Assembly (NCBI GenBank): GCA_947575425.1 | Contig: CANPNQ010000037.1 | Span: 1-7,904, forward strand | DNA from: an uncultured Erysipelotrichaceae bacterium | GTDB lineage: Bacteria; Bacillota_I; Bacilli_A; Erysipelotrichales; Erysipelotrichaceae | Direction: 5' to 3' | Length of the DNA: 7,904 nt | Shown here: piece after piece, positions 1 through 5,536 of the stretch | Layout: every line of letters starts with the position of its first letter | Position numbering within the stretch: the stretch's first letter is position 1 | The notes under the pieces: model-generated | What the model was told of the DNA's origin: nothing | The model's input: only the letters and a program-made list of their open reading frames with translations | Database searches by the model: none | Translations under genes and position numbers: made by a program

Positions 1-17
1 AATGTTACCAGTAGTTG

Positions 18-22
18 GGAGG
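18..22 (+). promoter_or_regulatory. Ribosome binding site that decides the CpXC start
   Basis: GGAGG lies seven bases before the in-frame GTG at 30. It supports that start over the TTG at 15, which lies inside or upstream of it. An ATG at 23 is out of frame. Confidence 0.6.
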
Positions 23-29
23 ATGTTCG

Positions 30-566
30 GTGCGCCATATTTTGGTTGAGATCGTTTGTCGACAATGTGGTTATCATACCCATATCAAAAGTCATACCTT
101 GATTCAGCCGGACTTGGAGCCTAAGGAAAGGGAGCGCATTTTGAGCGGACGGATGTTTGCCTTTACCTGTCCCATCTGTCATGAGCAGATCACCTATATC
201 CACAATTTTCTCTACCATGATCCAAAGCGGCGTTTTCTTGCCTATATGAGTGTGGATGGGAAAGCACCACAGGAATTAAGGGATCAGTTTTCTGCTTCGG
301 ATTTGATATGCGTAAGATCACCGCAAGCCCTGAGGGAAGCCATTCTCATGAGTGAGGATGGCATTGATCATGCATTGATGGCACAGATCAAGAGCGTATT
401 GATGAAAAAGGATGCATCGGCTGAGGCAATCTATTATCATGATTATGATCCGTTAAGCAATACGATTTGGCTGGATTTCGTATATGAGAATGAAACAATA
501 GGCAAAGCGATTGATCGCAATCACTATGATCGTCTTGTCAATGATAAGAAACAGGAAAGGGGATGA
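30..566 (+). CDS. CpXC domain zinc-ribbon protein
   Basis: Protein of about 178 residues. The N-terminal half matches the CpXC domain: CRQC at residues 10-13, then CPIC at 47-50, the two knuckles expected to hold one zinc ion, followed by a hydrophobic stretch and the LYHDP motif seen in this family. The rest is a mixed helix/strand domain I cannot name. The molecular role of CpXC proteins is not established; binding of nucleic acid or protein through the ribbon is an inference. I place the start at GTG 30 because GGAGG at 18-22 lies seven bases before it; an in-frame TTG at 15 overlaps that ribosome binding site and is unlikely. No signal peptide or membrane segment, so probably cytoplasmic. 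The stop overlaps the next start (ATGA, 563-566), which implies coupled translation with the TPR protein. The promoter lies outside the window. Confidence 0.85.
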   Translation: MRHILVEIVCRQCGYHTHIKSHTLIQPDLEPKERERILSGRMFAFTCPICHEQITYIHNFLYHDPKRRFLAYMSVDGKAPQELRDQFSASDLICVRSPQALREAILMSEDGIDHALMAQIKSVLMKKDASAEAIYYHDYDPLSNTIWLDFVYENETIGKAIDRNHYDRLVNDKKQERG

Positions 567-1417
567 GGGAGATGAACAAAAAGGAATGGGATACCGCCTC
601 CTTAGGGATCACCTATCAAATGACACTGGATGCGTTCTTACAGGATGGCTATCGCGGAAATAGCTATCAATCCCAGAATTATGATTTGGCATTACGGAAG
701 CTGAAGGAAATGAAGCAGTATCGTGGCTGGGAGAAAAAGAAGATGATCGCCCATGAAGCACTCATGATTTGTCGTGACTGCATCGAGGCATATTTGGCCC
801 TTGGCTTATATTCCCGTGATATATTTGAGACATTGAAGATATATAAGGAGGGAATGGAGCTGGCAACGATGAATCTGGGCAGAGATTATTTCCGTCAGCC
901 GATCAGTGATTTTTATGAAATGGGTGAGACAAGGGTATTCTTTCATATGAAGTTTGCATATGCATGTGCTTTATATGAGGTTGGCTATATGCGTAGGGCG
1001 CAGGCACAGTTTCAGGATATTCTCTCTTTGAATCCCAGTGATGTGTTCGGCGTACGTTATTATTTATATGCGGGTTTTTTGTATTTTGAAGAATTTGAAA
1101 AGTTCAGGCAATTATATGAACGTTATCCGAAGCAGGACACCTTTACTTTATTTGCGAATTTCCTGTATTATTATAAAAAACAGTTGCTCAATGAAGCGTT
1201 GGCACTCATCCCTGCGATGCAGGAGTACAACATTTATCTGTATGAGGTTATGTCGTATGAGCGGATGAATACAGCAGTGATCAAGAAGAAGTTCATGGCC
1301 GGAAGCAGTGAGGAAGCAGCGTATTGTTATGCGATATTACAAAAGGTGACAAATCAGCTGGAATATCTGCCTACCTTCCTAGAAAAAGAAAAATACAGAG
1401 ATACGATACGAGGGTAG
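563..1417 (+). CDS. TPR-repeat protein, bacterial ST7-like
   Basis: 284-residue soluble protein, nearly all helix. Residues about 66-101 and 131-168 look like tetratricopeptide helix pairs. The second contains a YEVGYMRRAQAQFQDIL helix and then LNPSDVFGVRYYL. This closely follows the 'LNPnDnqGvRYlLL' signature of bacterial TPR proteins related to ST7. Such proteins act as scaffolds for protein contacts; no catalytic motif is visible. It starts at the ATG in the ATGA overlap with the CpXC gene, preceded by AGGAAAGGGG; an in-frame ATG at 572 is a less likely alternative. The tight coupling suggests that the two proteins work together, perhaps as a zinc-ribbon protein with a scaffold, but this is an inference. 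A hairpin terminator follows at once. The family assignment is fairly secure; the function is unknown. Confidence 0.83.
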   Translation: MREMNKKEWDTASLGITYQMTLDAFLQDGYRGNSYQSQNYDLALRKLKEMKQYRGWEKKKMIAHEALMICRDCIEAYLALGLYSRDIFETLKIYKEGMELATMNLGRDYFRQPISDFYEMGETRVFFHMKFAYACALYEVGYMRRAQAQFQDILSLNPSDVFGVRYYLYAGFLYFEEFEKFRQLYERYPKQDTFTLFANFLYYYKKQLLNEALALIPAMQEYNIYLYEVMSYERMNTAVIKKKFMAGSSEEAAYCYAILQKVTNQLEYLPTFLEKEKYRDTIRG

Positions 1418-1421
1418 TTAA

Positions 1422-1478
1422 AAAAAGCAGGGGAATACCATCAGCCTGTAATGGGTGCTTGGTGATACCCTGCTTTTT
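1422..1478 (+). terminator. Rho-independent terminator of the CpXC-TPR operon
   Basis: A perfect 11-base stem (AAAAAGCAGGG 1422-1432 with CCCTGCTTTTT 1468-1478) starts four bases after the TPR stop. The stem may continue imperfectly inward (ACCA/TGGT), which shortens the apparent 35-base loop. The T run 1474-1478 serves the plus strand. Confidence 0.75.
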
Positions 1479-1683
1479 GATATGGATGGAATGACGCAAG
1501 CAGCTGCCGGGGAGTACAAATACTCTGTCCTCACGGAGATAGGCGATTCTTGTCGCTCATACTCTATGTATTGGCATCCCTTTCCTTGGGCATTTTTTAG
1601 GAGCATTAAAAATGAAATATCCTATCATTTTTTTTGATCAATATTTGTATTATAAAAGGAAATCATTTTCATTCTCTGAACCC

Positions 1684-1712
1684 TTGTATCAAAATTTTTA
1701 TTCCGTTATACT
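1684..1712 (+). promoter_or_regulatory. Sigma-A type promoter of the C45 hydrolase gene
   Basis: -35 TTGTAT (1684-1689), 17-base spacer, -10 TATACT (1707-1712). The predicted transcript starts near 1719-1722, on a perfect 10-base palindrome CATGCGCATG (1721-1730), giving a leader of about 45 bases. Confidence 0.72.
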
Positions 1713-1752
1713 ATGCATAGCATGCGCATGTGATATCAATAAAGAAAACAAT

Positions 1753-1758
1753 AAGGAG
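1753..1758 (+). promoter_or_regulatory. Ribosome binding site fixing the C45 start at 1766
   Basis: AAGGAG ends seven bases before ATG 1766. The longer in-frame GTG start at 1730 has no such site and lies at the expected transcription start, so it is rejected. Confidence 0.7.
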
Positions 1759-1765
1759 AAAAAAC

Positions 1766-2737
1766 ATGGAAATGATACAATGTAGTGGATCTTATTATGA
1801 GATCGGTTTTCAGCGTGCTTTGGCTTTGAAAAAGAAAGGCTTGTTTGCGCCAAAGCGATTTGCAGGCTGTTTCCATGAGAAACGCTATGCCTATGCAAAG
1901 GCATGTGAAACGATTTATGCAACATATGATCCGGATCTGTTAGAGGAGATGCATGGCTTTTGTGATGCCCTTGCCTATTCCTATACAGAACTATGTGCCT
2001 TTCTATTTGGCATGTATGCGATGCATGCGGATGCGTTTTGTAGCTGCGTGGCGCTACGCCATGAAGGAGAGACGATACTGGGGCGAAACAGTGATTTTTT
2101 GAAAGTGATCGCACCTTATGCGATTCATGAACTGATAAAGGATCGATATAGGGGAAATACCACAGCTTTCATCGAATTGGAGGACGGAATGAATGTGCAT
2201 GGTTTAGCGATCGGCCTGACCCATATTCGTCCGGTACGTATCACACCCGGATATAACGCCGGTCTGATGATACGTCATCTGCTGGCGCATTGTGAGACAA
2301 TCAAGGAAGCGATCGCAGAATGCAGGCGGCTTCCCATCGGGTCCTCCTTCACCTTGACAATGGCGGATCGCTTTGGAGATATCGCAATGCTGGAATGCTG
2401 CTGCGATCATATTGCAGTGGAACAAAATGCGCCCTTTGTTTATGCGGTGAATCGGTTTCATCATAGTGAAATGGAGTCCTATCAATTTCCGGAAAGTTTG
2501 GATGATCTTCAATCCGGTGAGCGCAGGTCTACCTTGCATCATGCATTATCCGCATATGAGGTACATGATCTTTCTTTCCTACAGCACTTATTACAAGGGA
2601 AGTATGGTTTTCTTTGTCAATACCCTTCCTTTTGCCCTGCCAACACGCTATGGTCAGCGATCTATTCCTGTCATCAGGGAATCACTTATTTATGTGATGG
2701 AAATCCTGCGCATAATCCTTATCAGCGCTTGCCTTGA
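1766..2737 (+). CDS. C45-family amide hydrolase/acyltransferase (Ntn-type)
   Basis: 323 residues, the usual size for C45 autoproteolytic acyltransferase/linear amide C-N hydrolases, the group that includes fungal isopenicillin N acyltransferase. The centre shows the family signature: FCSCVAL with the likely nucleophile Cys92, then GETILGRNSDF with RNSD at 107-110. Upstream is the conserved start GSYYEIGFQ. Downstream come NVHGLAIGLTH, an AIAECRRLPIGSSF stretch and a C-terminal substrate-fold strand ending NPAHNPYQR. Members are made as precursors that cut themselves before the Cys and then hydrolyse or transfer acyl groups on amides, such as peptides, beta-lactam precursors or conjugated lipids; the substrate here cannot be told. 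There is no signal peptide, so it is probably cytoplasmic. A PhnO-like acetyltransferase follows after 56 bases. The family call is firm; the reaction is inferred. Confidence 0.85.
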   Translation: MEMIQCSGSYYEIGFQRALALKKKGLFAPKRFAGCFHEKRYAYAKACETIYATYDPDLLEEMHGFCDALAYSYTELCAFLFGMYAMHADAFCSCVALRHEGETILGRNSDFLKVIAPYAIHELIKDRYRGNTTAFIELEDGMNVHGLAIGLTHIRPVRITPGYNAGLMIRHLLAHCETIKEAIAECRRLPIGSSFTLTMADRFGDIAMLECCCDHIAVEQNAPFVYAVNRFHHSEMESYQFPESLDDLQSGERRSTLHHALSAYEVHDLSFLQHLLQGKYGFLCQYPSFCPANTLWSAIYSCHQGITYLCDGNPAHNPYQRLP

Positions 2738-2742
2738 TCCAC

Positions 2743-2772
2743 TTGCAGATACCAAAAGGTTTATGCTAGAAT
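2743..2772 (+). promoter_or_regulatory. Possible weak promoter before the GNAT gene
   Basis: TTGCAG (2743-2748), 18-base spacer, TAGAAT (2767-2772). The -10 is one base from consensus but the -35 is poor. The GNAT gene may instead be read through from the C45 promoter, as no terminator separates them. Confidence 0.27.
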
Positions 2773-2793
2773 TTTAAAAAAGGATGTGAGACT

Positions 2794-3219
2794 ATGATTC
2801 GATACGCAAAAGAAACAGATAGAAAGGCTTTGTATCATTTGATCTGTGAGCTGGAAGAAACGAAACTGGATCAGGAAGCGTTCTTCCGTATATTCGCGGA
2901 TCAACTGAGTGATGAGCGCTATCTATGTCTGGTCTATGAACGGGATCATGCTGTCATCGGCGTATGCAATGTACGAATGGAGAACCAGCTTCATCATTGC
3001 GCAAGGATCGCTGAGATTATGGAATTGAGCGTGTCTTCCAGCCTTCGCTCTCAGGGAATTGGCAAACAGCTGTTAGATCATGCCTATACGCTTGTGAAAC
3101 AACAGGGATGTATGCAAATGGAGGTTTCCAGCAATCAAAAGCGGATTCATGCTCATCACTTTTATGAAAGGGAGGGTTTTGACAAACATCATTTTAAATT
3201 CACAAGAGCGCTGGTATAA
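2794..3219 (+). CDS. GNAT N-acetyltransferase, PhnO-like
   Basis: 141 residues, a single GNAT domain. The acetyl-CoA pyrophosphate loop is RSQGIGKQ (85-92), preceded by the strand IAEIMELSV; the C-terminal AHHFYEREGF (120-129) provides the usual tyrosine (Tyr124) that can act as general acid. The order LHHCARIAEI, then SSNQKRIHAHHFY and HFKFTRAL, strongly resembles the aminoalkylphosphonate N-acetyltransferase PhnO, and the N-terminal LICELEE also fits. Substrate is therefore likely a small primary amine, but no phosphonate genes are in view, so I do not give the symbol. The start ATG has AAAGGA before it at a spacing of about nine bases. It lies 56 bases after the C45 gene on the same strand and ends before a strong terminator; the two may form one transcript. 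Confidence 0.82.
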   Translation: MIRYAKETDRKALYHLICELEETKLDQEAFFRIFADQLSDERYLCLVYERDHAVIGVCNVRMENQLHHCARIAEIMELSVSSSLRSQGIGKQLLDHAYTLVKQQGCMQMEVSSNQKRIHAHHFYEREGFDKHHFKFTRALV

Positions 3220-3264
3220 GCATTGATCTTGGGAATATCAGCGCATATCCTGTCTTTTGTTCAT

Positions 3265-3308
3265 AAAATCCTGTCTACACAGAAATGCAAGACAGGATTT
3301 TTCTTTTT
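3265..3308 (+). terminator. Strong terminator after the GNAT gene, between convergent genes
   Basis: AAAATCCTGTCT (3265-3276) pairs perfectly with AGACAGGATTTT (3290-3301) over a 13-base loop, followed by a T-rich tail to 3308. The minus strand reads a shorter TTTT tail, so it may also stop transcripts of the convergent genes that end at 3330. A second copy of the left arm lies at 3247-3256. Confidence 0.85.
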
Positions 3309-3329
3309 TATATCATACGGCTGCTTTCC

Positions 3330-3686
3330 TTATTTATAGATGAGTGGCTTCGCTTCTTTCAAAAGAAGCCTTGCATCCTCACTTTCACATTCTGCTAACA
3401 GCTTTTTGATGAACCAAGTGTCATAACAGCGTATCTGATATAACCATTCCGATTTGGCTTCCGATTTGGCGGATTTGCGCATTTTCACTACGGAAAACTG
3501 ATGGGTATGAGACTGCGCCTCACTACGATAAGTCACCCACTGCCGCAAAAGTCGCTTTAATCGGCTGCGGAGGTTTGGAAAAAGCAGTGTAAGCTGGTTA
3601 TGGTCGAACCATAACTCTTCATTCCAATAGAAAGTCTGCGCAATGAGGGGATGCTTCAGCGGGATGATTTCATACTCTGTGGTCAT
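3330..3686 (-). CDS. Small unknown protein coupled to the DUF815 ATPase
   Basis: 118 residues, basic and soluble, with no signal peptide or membrane span. I do not recognise it with confidence. The layout (ELWFDHNQLTLLF, then an Arg/Lys-rich helix, then CYDTWFIKKLL and a helix ending in ARLLLKEA) faintly recalls the DNA-binding RhuM family (FWLTQKQMAELF...YNLDAIISVGY...RIWA); this is a hint, not an assignment. Residues AKSEAKSE come from a perfect 12-base tandem repeat at 3447-3470. The ATG overlaps the stop of the ATPase gene (ATGA, 3683-3686), and only a weak GAGG lies upstream, so translation probably depends on coupling. A partner role for the ATPase is inferred from this. The gene ends 22 bases from the convergent terminator. 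Confidence 0.7.
   Translation of the reverse strand: MTTEYEIIPLKHPLIAQTFYWNEELWFDHNQLTLLFPNLRSRLKRLLRQWVTYRSEAQSHTHQFSVVKMRKSAKSEAKSEWLYQIRCYDTWFIKKLLAECESEDARLLLKEAKPLIYK
3447..3470. repeat. Perfect 12-base tandem repeat, two copies, in frame
   Basis: TTCCGATTTGGC occurs twice head to tail (3447-3458, 3459-3470), followed by a partial GGATTT. On the minus strand it encodes AKSE twice. Twelve bases are four codons, so gain or loss of copies would keep the frame. Confidence 0.9.
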
Positions 3687-4990
3687 ACAGGCTTGCCTCG
3701 GGTGCTGAGATCATCAATCAGCTGTCTTGCACATCTTCCCGACACACCGCCATGGCGCAGTTCCCATGCATTGGCGATTTGCCATAGCTCTTCCTCATTG
3801 ATATTAGATAAGCCCTCCCGCTGAGCCAGCTCTTTGACCATGGTGTGATATTCCTGCGGTGTCGGTCTGCCATAATAGATACTGATTCCAAAGCGCGCGA
3901 CGAGCGAGAGCTTCTCCGACATCGTCTCCGACAGATGCAAATCCTCACTTACATCATTTCGATCCCGCCATGTCTCCTTGATCAAATGTCTGCGGTTGCT
4001 GGTGGCATAGATCAGCACATGGGAAGGACGCATCTCCAAGCCACCCTCCATCACAGCCTTTAAATACTTGTATTGCGTTTCATCCTCCTCAAAGGAGAGA
4101 TCATCCATATAAATGATAAACCCATAATTGCGCTTTTTGATCTGTGCGATCACATCATGTAGGGAATGAAACTGATGCTTATGGATCTCGATCAAACGCA
4201 GTCCCTGCTCATAGTATTGGTTCGCAATCGCTTTGATGCTCGTAGATTTTCCGGTTCCGCTTTCTCCGTATAACAATACATTATTGGCATTTTTGCCTTG
4301 CAAAAACGACTGTGTATTGGCACACAACTCCTGCTTTTGACTTTCGTAGCCGATCAGATCATGCAAGGTTACCTCACTGGGATTGCAGATTGGTTCAATG
4401 ACACATTCACTTGAACACTCACTGACACGATACATCTGATGAAAGGCGAATTGTCCCACTCCGTATGTCGCATAAAAGTGATCCAATACATCCAGCATAG
4501 CGGCAGGTGTAAGCGCCTGATCCAATTCCTTGGCAATTGCATGGATTTGCCTGCCCATCCCCTCATCATACATCTCATGACGCTTTTGAATTACCTGATA
4601 ATGACATAACTCGGAAAAGCACGAAATATCCAAGGGCTGATCCACCATGGCAGTAAAATCATAATGAAACAGCTGTTCAAACTTCTTCATATCGTGATGC
4701 AGAAACGTCGTGATACTACCGATACACGCTTCCTTTCGCCGCTCCTTGCTTAAGGTATAGGAGTTTTCATCCGTTAATAAATGATATGCCAGCAAGCACT
4801 GCCACAAATTATCCCACCAGCCATAACGCGTTGCTAAATCGAGCAGCTCTTTGACGCATTCGTATAATTCATTTCGTATTGCATCACGATCCTTGTGATC
4901 GGTGATATGGGAAATCGCATCCGCAAAGCGATGAATCAAATGTTCCTTTTGAATGCGGTAAATCATGATATTTTGCAGGATCTCTTTCAT
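3683..4990 (-). CDS. DUF815-family AAA+ ATPase
   Basis: 435 residues. The N-terminal 200 are helical with no clear motif. The C-terminal AAA+ core begins with VTLHDLIGYESQKQEL (207-222). It has a Walker A GESGTGKST (242-250), Walker B FIIYMDDLSFE (291-301, Asp296-Asp297), a sensor-1 strand IYATSNRRHL (Asn332), a SLVARFG element (362-368) and a sensor-2-like GGVSGRCARQL (414-424). This order and the DDLSFE / TSNRRHLI sequences are typical of DUF815, a widespread ATPase family whose cellular role is unknown; the fold is that of remodelling ATPases related to DnaC/ClpX-type modules. The start ATG has AGGTGG four bases upstream. The small unknown gene follows with an ATGA overlap. The promoter is uncertain: the nearest good extended -10 on this strand is at 5313-5305, which would give a leader of about 300 bases. 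Confidence 0.9.
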   Translation of the reverse strand: MKEILQNIMIYRIQKEHLIHRFADAISHITDHKDRDAIRNELYECVKELLDLATRYGWWDNLWQCLLAYHLLTDENSYTLSKERRKEACIGSITTFLHHDMKKFEQLFHYDFTAMVDQPLDISCFSELCHYQVIQKRHEMYDEGMGRQIHAIAKELDQALTPAAMLDVLDHFYATYGVGQFAFHQMYRVSECSSECVIEPICNPSEVTLHDLIGYESQKQELCANTQSFLQGKNANNVLLYGESGTGKSTSIKAIANQYYEQGLRLIEIHKHQFHSLHDVIAQIKKRNYGFIIYMDDLSFEEDETQYKYLKAVMEGGLEMRPSHVLIYATSNRRHLIKETWRDRNDVSEDLHLSETMSEKLSLVARFGISIYYGRPTPQEYHTMVKELAQREGLSNINEEELWQIANAWELRHGGVSGRCARQLIDDLSTRGKPV

Positions 4991-5066
4991 TGTTCCACCT
5001 CATTTCACAGTAAGTTTATCATGAATTTCATGTTTCGTACATGGAAAACTGACAAAAGAATAGGAT

Positions 5067-5097
5067 GAGCGACAAAGGATTCCTGTCGTTTGTTTTT
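5067..5097 (+). terminator. Terminator-like hairpin on the plus strand
   Basis: GAGCGACA (5067-5074) pairs with TGTCGTTT (5084-5091), including two G-U pairs, over a 9-base loop, followed by GTTTTT. No plus-strand gene ends here, so its purpose is unclear; on the minus strand it would be a plain hairpin in the ATPase leader. Confidence 0.35.
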
Positions 5098-5304
5098 ATC
5101 ATGGGATGAAAATCTATCAGGCAAGCGAAATCAAGCGGATGGCCTTTTTGCATCATGGAATTATGCGCGAATGGAAAGGACATTCTGTCAAGCGACCTAT
5201 GATAAGCGGCTTTGAAAGGGAGGGAGAAAGAACAAAATGATGATAAGCAATTTCTATGCTTTTTCAGCAAAGTGATAAAAAATCCTTGCTTTTTCCCGAT
5301 AATT

Positions 5305-5313
5305 GTTATACCA
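5305..5313 (-). promoter_or_regulatory. Extended -10 promoter, minus strand, possible ATPase promoter
   Basis: Read on the minus strand this is TGGTATAAC, close to the TGnTATAAT extended -10 and very like the one before the phosphoesterase gene. There is no good -35. If used, the ATPase transcript has an untranslated leader of about 300 bases. Confidence 0.35.
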
Positions 5314-5443
5314 TATTTTCGTAAACATAGCACAGCTCTCATTTTCATAAAAACATACAAATTACACAATGATGTTTTAAAATGTGTACTTTTATGAACA
5401 ATGGAAAAGAGTGATCAAAATGTAAGATTGCGCAGTGAAAAGC

Positions 5444-5472
5444 GAAAAAAAAGACAACTTTTTCGTTGTCTT
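5444..5472 (-). terminator. Terminator-like hairpin on the minus strand
   Basis: AAGACAAC (5451-5458) and GTTGTCTT (5465-5472) form a perfect 8-base stem with a 6-base loop. On the minus strand it is followed by an unbroken T run, the shape of an intrinsic terminator, yet no minus-strand gene lies upstream. Its plus-strand right arm contains the TTGTCT that serves as the lipoprotein -35, so it may equally be an operator. Confidence 0.5.
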
Positions 5473-5496
5473 AAATGGTACACATTTTGATATACT
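5466..5496 (+). promoter_or_regulatory. Extended -10 promoter of the lipoprotein gene
   Basis: TGATATACT (5488-5496) is an extended -10 with TATACT as hexamer; TTGTCT (5466-5471) is a possible -35 at a long 19-base spacing, which the extended -10 could tolerate. An imperfect palindrome AAATG-N5-CATTT (5473-5487) fills the spacer. The leader would be about 35 bases. Confidence 0.62.
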
Positions 5497-5536
5497 CGAG
5501 TTGTGTTATATATGGAAACGAAAAGAGGAAAACAGA

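Larger units (their letters stand above)
1418..1765. other. 348-base gap with terminator, small hairpins and promoter
   Basis: After the terminator, 1490-1600 holds a series of short dyads: GCAGCTGC (1500-1507), GAGTA-CAAA-TACTC (1512-1525), TCC-TCAC-GGA (1528-1537) and GCGA-N6-TCGC (1543-1556), then CCC-N7-GGG followed by six T. The rest is AT-rich and carries the promoter of the C45 gene. Open frames on both strands here lack credible ribosome binding sites or family motifs, except for one 57-codon frame (1612-1785) with an AGGAG, which I do not accept as a gene. I recognise no known riboswitch class. Confidence 0.5.
4991..5536. other. 546-base divergent intergenic region rich in inverted repeats
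   Basis: It separates the minus-strand ATPase genes from the plus-strand lipoprotein gene. The part 5060-5240 is richer in GC than 5241-5430, which is very AT-rich. It holds overlapping CATG palindromes (5020-5043), a plus-strand terminator-like hairpin (5067-5097), two small hairpins each ending in GCTTTTTC (5245-5265 and 5266-5295), a minus-strand extended -10, a repeated AAAATGT(GTAC) motif and a minus-strand terminator-like hairpin beside the lipoprotein promoter. A 44-codon frame (5106-5240, plus) has no ribosome binding site. Other frames on either strand show no family motif. I see no gene here. Confidence 0.55.

Noticed and set aside
1..49. Possible end of an upstream gene
   Set aside because: Each of the three plus frames closes at a different place (14, 49 and about 114) and too little sequence is present to choose one.
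1418..1606. 62-codon minus-strand frame in the same gap
   Set aside because: No ribosome binding site, no motif, and it overlaps the terminator and hairpins.
1455..1637. Open frame on the plus strand with LLFDMDG, like a HAD-phosphatase start
   Set aside because: It begins inside the terminator, lacks a ribosome binding site and shows no further HAD motif. The match is probably chance.
5106..5240. 44-codon plus-strand frame with balanced composition
   Set aside because: No ribosome binding site or promoter before it, and no recognisable motif; kept only as a note because the segment is richer in GC than its surroundings.
5060..5300. Known riboswitch or T-box in the ATPase leader
   Set aside because: I found none of the conserved cores I know (such as a T-box sequence or purine, SAM or cyclic-di-GMP aptamer cores) on either strand.
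5028..5369. 113-codon minus-strand frame upstream of the ATPase
   Set aside because: Composition is low-complexity and aromatic-rich, no family motif, no ribosome binding site; it crosses the divergent control region.
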